A stretch of 64,000 nucleotides of DNA from Sphingomonadales bacterium (GTDB lineage: Bacteria; Pseudomonadota; Alphaproteobacteria; Sphingomonadales; Sphingomonadaceae): positions 18,249 to 82,248 of the forward strand of contig JAGWPW010000045.1 of assembly GCA_028870315.1 (NCBI GenBank). Reading direction: 5' to 3'. The notes beneath the pieces were generated by a model. That model saw nothing but the letters and a program-made list of their open reading frames with translations, did not search any database and was not told the origin of the DNA. The position numbers and the translations under genes are program-made. Position 1 is the stretch's first letter. Every line of letters starts with the position of its first letter. Below are positions 19,738-28,441 of the stretch, one piece after another.

Positions 19738-20904
19738 TCAATCCTTGGCCAGCAGCAGCGCGGCGGCGAGCGGTCCGCCCCCCGATGTCGCGACCGCGAC
19801 CCGGGGATCGCCCGGGATCTGCCGCGCACCGCCCGTCCCGCGCAGTTGCACCACCGCCTCATGCGCGAAGCCGAAGCCGTGGAGCCGGCCGGCGCCGATC
19901 TGGCCGCCCGCGGTGTTGAGCGGCAGTTCGCCGTCGCGGGCGATGCGCTTGCCGCCTTCGATGAAGCGATGGCCCTCGCCGACCGGGCAGAAGCCCAGCG
20001 CTTCGAGCCAGGTGATCGGGAAGAAGGCGAAGCCATCGTAGAACTGGACGCAATCGACGTCGCCGGGCTTGTAGTCGGTCTTCGCCCAGAGGTCGGGGCC
20101 GGTGGCGTAGGAGGCCATCCATTCGGCCTGGTCCCAGCTCCAGCGATCGACCTTGCCGGCGCTGGCGGCGATGCGGATCGGGGTCGAGCGGACATCGCCC
20201 AGCGCATCGCCCGCCGAGACGATGATCACCGTCGAGCAATCGGTGAAGCGGTCGCAGTCATGAAGGCAGAAGGGCGAGGTGATCGGCCGCGCATTCATGT
20301 ATTCATCGAGGCTCAGCGGCTTTTTGGTGATCGCGCGCGCCGCGGGATTGAGCAGCGCGTTGCGGTTGGCGTTGAGCGCCACCTGAGCCAGCTGCTCGCG
20401 GGTCATGCCATAGCGGTGCATGTGGCGCATCGCATATTGCGCCACCCAGCACGCCGCCGAAAGCGCGAAGAACGGCGCGGTCCATTGCGAATAGCCGTCG
20501 ACCGTGTCGCGGCGCAGCGCCGGGAATTCCTCGGGCCGGCTCATCGCCGCGGCTTCATAGACGGTGCGGAAGCACAGGACGTGGCGCGCCTGCCCGGTCC
20601 TGACCGCATTCGCCGCCTCGGCGATCGCCGAAAGCTGCGCGGGGATTTCGCCGCCACCGAAATGCCAGCGCGCGCTGATCCCCATCGCCTCGATCACCTC
20701 ATCGACCCCGCAGGGCGAGAAGCCGAGATAGCCGTGGCTCTTGCCCGGATAGGAGGCAACGCCGTCGATCTCGGCCAGGGTCAGCCCGGCGTCGGCCAGC
20801 GCCTCGACGATCGCATCCTTGGTAAGCCCCATCGGCGAGCGGGTGAGGCGGACCCCGACCTCGGACTGGCCGACGCCGGTGATATAGGCTTCGGGCATGG
20901 CCAT
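19738..20904 (-). CDS. SCP2/lipid-transfer-type thiolase-fold protein (Ltp2-like aldolase candidate)
   Basis: MPEAYITGVGQSEVGVRLTRSPMGLTKDAIVEALADAGLTLAEIDGVASYPG, C-terminal GGQIGAGRLHGFGFAHEAVVQLRGTGGARQI; pairs with a DUF35 gene. Confidence 0.8.
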   Translation of the reverse strand: MAMPEAYITGVGQSEVGVRLTRSPMGLTKDAIVEALADAGLTLAEIDGVASYPGKSHGYLGFSPCGVDEVIEAMGISARWHFGGGEIPAQLSAIAEAANAVRTGQARHVLCFRTVYEAAAMSRPEEFPALRRDTVDGYSQWTAPFFALSAACWVAQYAMRHMHRYGMTREQLAQVALNANRNALLNPAARAITKKPLSLDEYMNARPITSPFCLHDCDRFTDCSTVIIVSAGDALGDVRSTPIRIAASAGKVDRWSWDQAEWMASYATGPDLWAKTDYKPGDVDCVQFYDGFAFFPITWLEALGFCPVGEGHRFIEGGKRIARDGELPLNTAGGQIGAGRLHGFGFAHEAVVQLRGTGGARQIPGDPRVAVATSGGGPLAAALLLAKD

Positions 20905-20907
20905 GGT

Positions 20908-21312
20908 TCAGCGCACCCTTTCGAACAGGGGAAACCAGATGCCGTCCTGTTCCTCGAAGGTGACCTTGACGGGATCGTCGAAGCCCACCTCCTCGACCGG
21001 ACAATGGACGATATTGGTGGTGAGGACGACATCGGGCACGCCATCGAGCCGGACGCGGGCGATGACGAAGGGCACTTCCAGCCCCGGCAGCCACGGCTGT
21101 GAATTGATCGTATAGGTCTCGATCGCGCCGGTGCCGGCGACCGCGACCGGCGCCATCGCTTCCGACTGGCAATGGCGGCAGATGCGCCGGGGCGGATGGG
21201 TGAAGCGCCCGCAGTCGGCGCATTGCATCATGTTGAGCTTGCCCTCGGCGCCGCCCGTCCAGAAGGCGCGGTTATCGTCGTCGAGCTTGGGGCGCGGGCG
21301 CGGCGGGTTCAT
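20908..21312 (-). CDS. DUF35 / OB-fold Zn-ribbon protein
   Basis: MMQCADCGRFTHPPRRICRHCQSEAM rubredoxin-like zinc ribbon followed by OB-fold; adjacent to thiolase-fold gene. Confidence 0.85.
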   Translation of the reverse strand: MNPPRPRPKLDDDNRAFWTGGAEGKLNMMQCADCGRFTHPPRRICRHCQSEAMAPVAVAGTGAIETYTINSQPWLPGLEVPFVIARVRLDGVPDVVLTTNIVHCPVEEVGFDDPVKVTFEEQDGIWFPLFERVR

Positions 21313-21400
21313 GGCAGGGGCTCCTGAAGCGGCGCCTGTGTCAAGCAGGCCGGCGCGGGGGCTGGCAAGGGCGGGGCCGCAGTCATCGTCGTGGCGGGGC

Positions 21401-22567
21401 TCACCACCGCCGGCGGCGCTGGCAGGCGAGGGCGCGGCGGCGCAGCGTTTCGGCGCGCGCCACAGGCGTGATGCGCGGCGTATCGGCGGGAAGATGCGCG
21501 GCGATGTCGGCCAGCTTCACCCGTGTGATCGTCGGCAGCGGCTCGCGGTCGCAATCGTACCAGCGGCCATAGATCCCGCCCTCGCGATAGCCGCAGGGGT
21601 CGAGCCAGTTGGGCACGCCCGGATCCTCCAGTGCGATCACCGCATGGAAACGGCCATCCGAGCCGACATGCGCCTGGTGTCCGTTGAGGCTGGACTGGCG
21701 CGTCACGTAGTCGAGCGCGTTGAACAGTGGATCGTTGAGCTGGATGTTCCAATAGGGGCGCCGCTCGGGCAGATCGCTGGTGATGACAAGCGCCTCGCCA
21801 TCGCCGAACTGGAAATTCGCTGGCCAATAGGTCTGCTTGACCAGCGCGCCGGGCATGCGGATCGGTTCGAAGACATTCCAGCCGACGCGCTCCATCACCG
21901 CGTTCTGCATGCCGAAATAGAGCCCGGTCTTGCGCGCGGGAAAGCGCGCCATTTCGCCGATGCGCGCGATGATCTCCTCAGGGGTGAGGCGCGGCTTGGG
22001 CGCCGCCGGTTCGAGGCACTCGATCGACAGCACCGGATCGACCTCGTTCTCCCAGTCGTACATGCGATAGCGGGTGTACAGGCCGCGCGCCTCGCGCGCG
22101 ATCGGCGCCCAAAGACCGGTGTGGCCGGCGGGCCGTTCGGCGCTGAACAGGATCTCGAAATTCTCGCCCGGCGCGATGCCGAGATCGTCGCAATCCACCT
22201 CGTTATGGCCGTTGGGGCGCGGCATCTCGTCGCGCGTGCCCGAAAGCGCCGCCTGGCTGGTGAAGGAGAGGATGCGGCAGGTGCCGCGATTGCCCGAGAT
22301 GCGGTAGGAAAGGTCGCCGCGGATCGGCGACTGGACATAGATGTCGTCGGGGTTGGGTTGCAGCGTATAGACCGGGTTCCACAAGGGCGCCCAGTCGGGA
22401 TGCTCGGCATCGGCATGGAAATACATGAAATAGGCATAGGAAAGGCTGGCCATCGTCTGGCGGTAGAGATCGGCGCGCAGGGCCGGGTCGTCGGGGCGCC
22501 AGGTTTCGCCGATGCGGTCGATCGCGCCCTGAAGCGGGGCGAGCAGGTCGAGGAGGCTGGTGGTCAT
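21401..22567 (-). CDS. DUF1214-like domain protein, copy 1
   Basis: Paralog of 24834-26012; shared blocks ETWRPDDPALRADLYRQ, HPDWAPLWNPVYTLQPNPDDIY, WNIQLNDPLFNALDYV, VPNWLDPCGY..GGIYGRWYDCD, C-terminus ACQRRRRW. Family name from memory. Confidence 0.65.
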   Translation of the reverse strand: MTTSLLDLLAPLQGAIDRIGETWRPDDPALRADLYRQTMASLSYAYFMYFHADAEHPDWAPLWNPVYTLQPNPDDIYVQSPIRGDLSYRISGNRGTCRILSFTSQAALSGTRDEMPRPNGHNEVDCDDLGIAPGENFEILFSAERPAGHTGLWAPIAREARGLYTRYRMYDWENEVDPVLSIECLEPAAPKPRLTPEEIIARIGEMARFPARKTGLYFGMQNAVMERVGWNVFEPIRMPGALVKQTYWPANFQFGDGEALVITSDLPERRPYWNIQLNDPLFNALDYVTRQSSLNGHQAHVGSDGRFHAVIALEDPGVPNWLDPCGYREGGIYGRWYDCDREPLPTITRVKLADIAAHLPADTPRITPVARAETLRRRALACQRRRRW

Positions 22568-22627
22568 GCGCTTTCCTTCACGCCTGGCTGGCGGGTGGCT
22601 TCGACAAGCATGGGTCGCCGCGCCGGC

Positions 22628-23638
22628 TCAGCTGGCGCGGCAGTTGACATGCACCTTGGTCTCGTTGTTGGCGCCGCGCAGCGTGGCCATCATCGCCGGC
22701 AGCGCGCCTAGCCCGATCTCGTTGGTGATGATGGTCTTGGGATCGACATGCCCCTTGTCGATCTGGTCGGCGATGTAGTGGAAATCGCTGAGGCCATAGC
22801 CGACGAGGAACTGGATCGTCGCGCATTTCATCGCGGCGAGCGCCGGCATCACCGGGTCGGCGTGGGTGCAGAAGCCGAGCGAGACGATCCTGCCGTAAAG
22901 CCTGGCGTGCTGCACCGATTTCGCCAGCATCCCCTCGCTGCCGATGCATTCGAAGACGATGTCGGGCGCGCCGCCCAGCGCTTCGGTCAGCTCGCCCGCC
23001 TCGTTCTCGCCGAAGGGAACGAAGCCGTCCGCGCCCATCGCGAGGCACAGGTCGCGCCGGCGCTGCGAGCGCGACATGGCGACGATCCGCCCGGCGCCGA
23101 GCCGGCGCGCCCAGTAGATCGCATAAAGCGCGACCGTGCCGCCGCCGAGCACCAGCACCCGGTCGCCGGGCTGCATCCCGGCATGGCGCACGCCATAGAG
23201 GCTGACCGCAAGCGGCTCGACCAGCGCCGCATCGGCGAAGGAGAGGACGCGTGGCAGCCGGATCGCGATGCTCGCGGGCACGGCTGCGAATTCGGCAAAG
23301 CCGCGCATCGCGCCCGGCGCGGCGTGGCACAGGATGTGATTGCCGCCGCGGCAGCCCTCGCAATGGCCGCAGGCGCCAGACGGCAGCACCGACACCCGGT
23401 CGCCGAGCCGGTGGCTGTCCACCCCCTTGCCGAGCGCGATCACCTCGCCGCCATATTCGTGGCCGAACTGGCTGCCGGGGCCGAAATCGAACAGCTCGCC
23501 CCTGGTCATCGACAGGTCGGTGCCGCAGATGCCGCAGCGTTCGACGCGGATCAGCACCTCGCCGGGGCCGGGCTCGGGATCGGCGATGGTCTCGATCACC
23601 GCCGCGGCGCCATGGCCGGGATAGATCGCCGCCTTCAT
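22628..23638 (-). CDS. zinc-binding alcohol dehydrogenase (MDR)
   Basis: CGICGTDLSMTRGE, GHEYGGEVIALGKGVD, four-Cys loop CGHCEGCRGGNHILC, VLGGGTVALYAIYWARR. Confidence 0.92.
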   Translation of the reverse strand: MKAAIYPGHGAAAVIETIADPEPGPGEVLIRVERCGICGTDLSMTRGELFDFGPGSQFGHEYGGEVIALGKGVDSHRLGDRVSVLPSGACGHCEGCRGGNHILCHAAPGAMRGFAEFAAVPASIAIRLPRVLSFADAALVEPLAVSLYGVRHAGMQPGDRVLVLGGGTVALYAIYWARRLGAGRIVAMSRSQRRRDLCLAMGADGFVPFGENEAGELTEALGGAPDIVFECIGSEGMLAKSVQHARLYGRIVSLGFCTHADPVMPALAAMKCATIQFLVGYGLSDFHYIADQIDKGHVDPKTIITNEIGLGALPAMMATLRGANNETKVHVNCRAS

Positions 23639-24840
23639 GCCCGTTTCTCCAGAAGATCGTAGCGCCGGATGTAATCGGCGAAGGGTTCGCGCGCCTCGGC
23701 CTCGGTCATGCCGTAATCCTCGATCCGGTAGCGGTGGACGCCATGGGCAAGCTCGGGTTTTTCCTCGATCCGCCGCGCGAAGCCGGCGCGGGTTACCTCG
23801 GGAATGTCATAGCCGATGAAGGCGTAGATGCGCTCTATGACTGCCATCGGGTCGGCATGGAAATCGGCGTGGATGATGTCGAGCACCTGGCCGGGATGAT
23901 GGGCGCGCACCGCCTCGCAGCGCTCGACCGCGCGCGCCCATTTCGCAAGCTCGCGGCGCAGCATGATCCGGCCGCGCAGCGGTCCGCGTGCCGCATCCTC
24001 GGTGAAGGGGTGCATCTGCATCAGCAGCGAGACGAGGCTGGGCACCGCCTTTGCCGGATCGCGATGCGTCTGGATGACCTTCGCATCGGGGAAGACCGCG
24101 AGCAAAAGATCGAGCGTGTCGATATGCCCGGGGTTCTTGAGCAGCCAGCGCCTGTCGGGCGAGGAACTGCCGATGAGCTTCACGCATTGCCCGTAATAGG
24201 CATAGGCGGGCGCCTCGCTCTGGCATTGCCACCAGGCATCGTAGCTCGCCGCCGACCAGCCGCAGCTCCACAGGTTGGAGACGAAGCAGTGGCGCAGCAT
24301 CATGCAGCATTCATGGACTTCCTCGGCGGCGCGGAAATGCGCGGCGCGCTTTTCGGGCGCGCCTTCATAGCGCGCCGCGATCGCCGCGACGGTGCGCTGG
24401 AACTGCGGATAGCTTGCCCAGCTTTCGACCGGCGGGCGCGGCATCGGCGAATCGAGCAGCCAGCTTTGCAGCCCCTGAAAACGCGGATCGAGCGCCATCA
24501 GCCGGTGAAGCGCAGTGGTGCCGGTGCGCGGGACGCCGGTGATGACCACGGGGGCGACGATGCTTGCCGCATCGAAGCCGGGATTGGCCTTCATCGCGGC
24601 GAAGGCCTGGGCGCGACCCTTGAGCACGCCTACAACCTCGTCCCAGGCGCGCTGGCGGCCGGCGGGGGTGAAATGCGGATCGTAATCCATCGAGGCGAGC
24701 AGCACGCTCAGCCCGGCAAGGTAATCGGGCGGGCCGAAATCGCCGTGCCCGGTCTCGGCGATGACGATTTCGTGCGCCGCGTCGAGCGCATCGGCAAAGC
24801 GCGCCGGCGGGGCGGGGGCAGCGCCGGGCATCGTCACCAC
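23635..24840 (-). CDS. sulfotransferase family protein, copy 2
   Basis: PVVITGVPRTGTTALHRLMALDPRFQGLQSW, AKVIQTHRDPAKAVPSL; overlaps neighbours at both ends. Confidence 0.88.
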   Translation of the reverse strand: MVTMPGAAPAPPARFADALDAAHEIVIAETGHGDFGPPDYLAGLSVLLASMDYDPHFTPAGRQRAWDEVVGVLKGRAQAFAAMKANPGFDAASIVAPVVITGVPRTGTTALHRLMALDPRFQGLQSWLLDSPMPRPPVESWASYPQFQRTVAAIAARYEGAPEKRAAHFRAAEEVHECCMMLRHCFVSNLWSCGWSAASYDAWWQCQSEAPAYAYYGQCVKLIGSSSPDRRWLLKNPGHIDTLDLLLAVFPDAKVIQTHRDPAKAVPSLVSLLMQMHPFTEDAARGPLRGRIMLRRELAKWARAVERCEAVRAHHPGQVLDIIHADFHADPMAVIERIYAFIGYDIPEVTRAGFARRIEEKPELAHGVHRYRIEDYGMTEAEAREPFADYIRRYDLLEKRA

Positions 24841-26012
24841 CGGCGGCGGCGCTGGCAGGCGCGCACGCGCGCACGCAATTCGCTGTCACGCTCGGCCGGC
24901 GTGACGCGGGGCGTGTCCGGCGGAAGATGGGCGGAAAGTTCGGCGAATTTCACCCGCTTCAGAACCGGCGTCGGACAGCTGTCGCAATCGTACCAGCGCC
25001 CATATATCGTCCCCTCGGTGTAGCCCGCGGGATCGAGCCAGTTGGGCACGCCCGGATCCTGAAGCGCAATTACCGCGCGGAATTTGCCGTCATCCGAGAC
25101 GCGCGCGAAATGCCCGTTGGTGCTCGACAGCCGATAGACATATTCGATCGCGTTGAAATAGGGGTCGTTGAGCTGGAAATTCCAGTAGCGGCGCTGCGCG
25201 GGAAGCTCGGTTTCGAGGATCAGCGCCTCGTCGGGGGCGAATTCGAAGACCGCGGGCAGATAGACCTGCCGGGTGAACGAGCCGCCGAGCTTCACCGGCT
25301 CGAAGGTGTTGACCCCCACCCGCGCACGGATGTCGTTCTGCATCGCGTAGAACAGCCGCTGGCAGTCGGCCGGCATCGCCACCATGCCGCGCACCCGCGC
25401 GAGGATGTCCTCGACCGACGGCCGCGGCTTGGGCGGCACCCGATCGAGACATTCGATCGACAGCACCGGATCGACCTCGCTCAGCCAGTCGTAGCTGCGA
25501 TAACGGGTCATCAGCACATGCGCATCGGGGGCGATCCTGAGCCAGTTGCCGGCATGGCCGGCAGGCCGCTCGGTGCTGAGCAGAAGCTCGAAGCTGCCGT
25601 CGTCGGCGACGACGAGATCACCGTCGTCGAGATCGTTGTAATCGGCGCCGGTGGTATCGATTCCCCAGGGCAGTCCCGGCAAGCCGCGCTGGGTGGTGAA
25701 GGTGACGAGCTTCACCGTTCCGCGCTGGCCGCTGATGCGGTAGCGATAGGCGCTGTCGATCGGGCAGTAGAGATAGATGTCGTCGGGATTGGGCTGGAGC
25801 GTGAACACCGGGTTCCACAAGGGCGCCCAGTCGGGATGCTCGGGGGTGGCGTGGAACCAGGCGAAATAGCCCGAGCTCAGCTGCATCATGATCTGGCGAT
25901 AGATATCGGCGCGATAGGCGGGATCGTCGGGGCGCCAGGTCTGCGCGGTGAGATCGGCGGCGCCCTGCAATGCGCCGAGCAGGTCGAACAGGGGGGGCAA
26001 GCGATCGGTCAT
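24834..26012 (-). CDS. DUF1214-like domain protein, copy 2
   Basis: Paralog of 21401-22567: QTWRPDDPAYRADIYRQ, HPDWAPLWNPVFTLQPNPDDIYLY, YWNFQLNDPYFNAIEYVYRLSSTNGH, identical C-terminus ACQRRRRW. Confidence 0.65.
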   Translation of the reverse strand: MTDRLPPLFDLLGALQGAADLTAQTWRPDDPAYRADIYRQIMMQLSSGYFAWFHATPEHPDWAPLWNPVFTLQPNPDDIYLYCPIDSAYRYRISGQRGTVKLVTFTTQRGLPGLPWGIDTTGADYNDLDDGDLVVADDGSFELLLSTERPAGHAGNWLRIAPDAHVLMTRYRSYDWLSEVDPVLSIECLDRVPPKPRPSVEDILARVRGMVAMPADCQRLFYAMQNDIRARVGVNTFEPVKLGGSFTRQVYLPAVFEFAPDEALILETELPAQRRYWNFQLNDPYFNAIEYVYRLSSTNGHFARVSDDGKFRAVIALQDPGVPNWLDPAGYTEGTIYGRWYDCDSCPTPVLKRVKFAELSAHLPPDTPRVTPAERDSELRARVRACQRRRRW

Positions 26013-26015
26013 CGG

Positions 26016-26528
26016 TCAGTTCCGTGGCACCTGCGCGAAGAAATCGAGGCCGAGCTGGCTCGCCCAGAGATATTCGAGGTAATGCGGCAGGCCGGGCACG
26101 GCGATGAAGCACACCTCGGTCAGCGGGTTTGCGTTTCGATAGGGCACCGCCCAGCCATGCCGCGCGGCATTGGCGAGCACCCCGTTCCACTCCGCCTCGC
26201 TGCCGATCAGAAAGCCGAGGTGGTGGTGCATCAGCGTAAACCCGGAGCCGCGCGGCATGCGGTCCATGTAGATCGCGCTGCCCGGGCCGCGCGCCGCGAT
26301 GATCTCGTACATCAGCGTGCCCACCCAGGCGAAGCGCGCCTCGATCTCGCCGCCTTCGGGCATGGCGCCGCCCAGCTCGGCGAACGCCCCGATCCCGAGC
26401 TGTTCGCCAAACAGCGCGCAGGCCCGGTCGAGATCATTGGTGACATAGGCCATCTGGAAATGTTCGGCGCGCAGCAGCCCGGCGGCGGTATCGCCATCGC
26501 TCGCCAGCCGTTCGAGGCGCTGCGGCAT
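26016..26528 (-). CDS. VOC / glyoxalase-like family protein
   Basis: EHFQMAYVTNDLDRACALFGEQLG...HHHLGFLIGSEAEW...HYLEYLWA. Confidence 0.8.
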   Translation of the reverse strand: MPQRLERLASDGDTAAGLLRAEHFQMAYVTNDLDRACALFGEQLGIGAFAELGGAMPEGGEIEARFAWVGTLMYEIIAARGPGSAIYMDRMPRGSGFTLMHHHLGFLIGSEAEWNGVLANAARHGWAVPYRNANPLTEVCFIAVPGLPHYLEYLWASQLGLDFFAQVPRN

Positions 26529-26573
26529 CTTTCTCTCCGGTGGACGCGCGATGGATTGCGAGTCGCGAGACTT

Positions 26574-26589
26574 GATAGTAGATACTATC
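26574..26589. promoter_or_regulatory. candidate TetR operator
   Basis: GATAGTA-GA-TACTATC, 7-bp perfect arms, in the 62-bp divergent intergenic region and 1 bp upstream of the tetR ATG. Confidence 0.65.
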
Positions 26590-26590
26590 T

Positions 26591-27262
26591 ATGACGGGTC
26601 AATCGCAGGGGCGGCATCCTTCGCCGGCAGCGCCGCAGACCGCGCGGCCAAGAAAGCGGCGCGCGCCCGCCGAACTGCGCCGGCGCCTGCTTGCCGCCGC
26701 CGGGGGGGAATTCGAGGCGCAGGGCTATTCGCGCACCACCACCGCGGCGATCGCCCGCCGCGCCGAGGTGTCCGAGGCCCAGCTTTTCCGCTATTTCGAC
26801 TCGAAGGCGGCGCTGTTCCGGGCGGCGATCTTCGAGCCGCTCAACGCGCATTTCGCCGCGTTCGACGATCGCCAGCGCGCCGCCGCCGGGTCCTATCGCG
26901 AGGATGCGCGCGGTTATATCGTCGAGCTTCAGGACTTCATGGCGCAGCATTCGCGCATGCTCATGTCCCTGGTCGTCGCCGAGGCCTATGATCGCGGCGC
27001 GACCGGCGGGCTCGACGGGCTCGAAGGGCTTGCCACCTATTTCGAGCGCGGACGCGCGATGATGGCGCGGCGGATGGGGGCGGATGCCGCGAACGCCCGG
27101 GTGCGGCCCGAGGTGATGGTGCGCGTCTCCTTTGCCGCGGTGCTTGCCTCGGCGCTGTTCGGCGACTGGATCTATGCCGGAAGCGGCGCCGATGCCGGTG
27201 AAATCGAAGCTGCGGTGACCGCCTTCGTGCTCGATGGCCTCAACGCCAATCCCGCCACCTGA
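26591..27262 (+). CDS. TetR family transcriptional regulator
   Basis: RRRLLAAAGGEFEAQGYSRTTTAAIARRAEVSEAQLFRYFDSKAALFRAAI HTH. Confidence 0.92.
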   Translation: MTGQSQGRHPSPAAPQTARPRKRRAPAELRRRLLAAAGGEFEAQGYSRTTTAAIARRAEVSEAQLFRYFDSKAALFRAAIFEPLNAHFAAFDDRQRAAAGSYREDARGYIVELQDFMAQHSRMLMSLVVAEAYDRGATGGLDGLEGLATYFERGRAMMARRMGADAANARVRPEVMVRVSFAAVLASALFGDWIYAGSGADAGEIEAAVTAFVLDGLNANPAT

Positions 27263-27277
27263 TCGCCGCGCCGCGCG

Positions 27278-28351
27278 TCACCCGGGTGGGCAAGCGGTTG
27301 CGGCGCCGGGCAACTGCCGGCTGCGGCCCTCGCGCCATTCGCGCAGCACGAGATAGCGGCCATGCAGCGCGCCGCGATCGTGGATGCCAAAGCCGAGCAG
27401 CGTGCCTTCATGCCCCTCGGCGGCGGGCAGCCATTTGATTGCCTCCAGCCCCAGCCGCACGCCTTCGCGGGTCAGCGACGGCGCCCGCGCGAGCGCTTCG
27501 GCGACCAGCCGGCCAAGATCGTGGCCCTTGGCGAGCGCGAGCGGATAGGCGGGATCGCCGGCCTCCCCGGCGCGAAGCGCGGCAAGCTCGCGATTGTCGT
27601 CGGCGAACATGTCGATGTAGCGCCAGCCGTCGATCACCCGGGCGAAGGCCGGGTCCTGACCGCGGATGCCGGCGGTGTTCATGATCCGTGGCCCGTCCCA
27701 GCCGCTGGTGGCGAGCGCGCGCGCCACTGCCGGCGCCGACAGGCCAAGCCCGAGATAGACGAAGCCATCGGGCGCGGCGCCGACCAGTTCGGCAACCTCG
27801 TCATCGGCGTGCTCGGCGAGCGGCGACAGCGCGGCGACAGCGGTGATGCGCAGCCCGCACAGCCCGGCCTCGTCGCGCAGGAATTCGAAATGCCGCCGCC
27901 CGATCGGCGAGCGGTCGAAGGCAACCGCGATGCGGCCACAGCCGAGCCCCGCGAGATGGCGGGCGATCACCAGCGATTCATCCTCATGCGAGCCGACCTG
28001 GAGATGAAACATGAAGTCGCCGCGCGCGCGATCGGCGCCCGCCCAGTTCAGCGTCGGCAGGCGGCAGCGTTCGGCGAGCGGGGTGGCGACCAGCGCGTTG
28101 TCGCCGATCGCCGGGCCAACGACCATCAGCACGTCGGCGGCATCGAGCGCGGCAAAGGCGCGTTCAACCGCGGCGGCGCTGCCGCCGGGCAGCCCAAGCC
28201 CATAGGCCCTGACGAATTCGACCGGCCGGTCGAGCCGGCCCTGTGCCCGCAGCCGGTCGATCGCCAGGGCAAGCGCCGCATCGACATCGCCCGGCGCGGG
28301 GCCGGCCCGGGCCATGTCGTTCAGCAGCCCGATGCGTATCGCCTGCGCCAT
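27278..28351 (-). CDS. branched-chain amino acid-type periplasmic-binding-fold protein without obvious signal peptide
   Basis: IRIGLLNDMA..., LDAADVLMVVGPAIGDNALVATPLAERCRLPTLNWAGADRARGDFMFHLQVGSHEDESLVIARHLAGLGCGRIAVAFDRSPIG; N-terminus MAQAIRIGLL enters the first beta strand directly. Confidence 0.75.
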   Translation of the reverse strand: MAQAIRIGLLNDMARAGPAPGDVDAALALAIDRLRAQGRLDRPVEFVRAYGLGLPGGSAAAVERAFAALDAADVLMVVGPAIGDNALVATPLAERCRLPTLNWAGADRARGDFMFHLQVGSHEDESLVIARHLAGLGCGRIAVAFDRSPIGRRHFEFLRDEAGLCGLRITAVAALSPLAEHADDEVAELVGAAPDGFVYLGLGLSAPAVARALATSGWDGPRIMNTAGIRGQDPAFARVIDGWRYIDMFADDNRELAALRAGEAGDPAYPLALAKGHDLGRLVAEALARAPSLTREGVRLGLEAIKWLPAAEGHEGTLLGFGIHDRGALHGRYLVLREWREGRSRQLPGAATACPPG

Positions 28352-28441
28352 GGCCGATCCTCCCCGGGCAACTCTGCCAGCATCGCCGGTTCGCATGCAA
28401 GGGCTTGCCAAGCGCATCGCGGCTGCGCAGGTCATGCATCC

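Noticed and set aside
25991-25997. G7 homopolymer near the start of the second DUF1214-like gene as a phase-variation tract
   Set aside because: Only 7 nt, in a very GC-rich genome; expected by chance and no evidence of variation.
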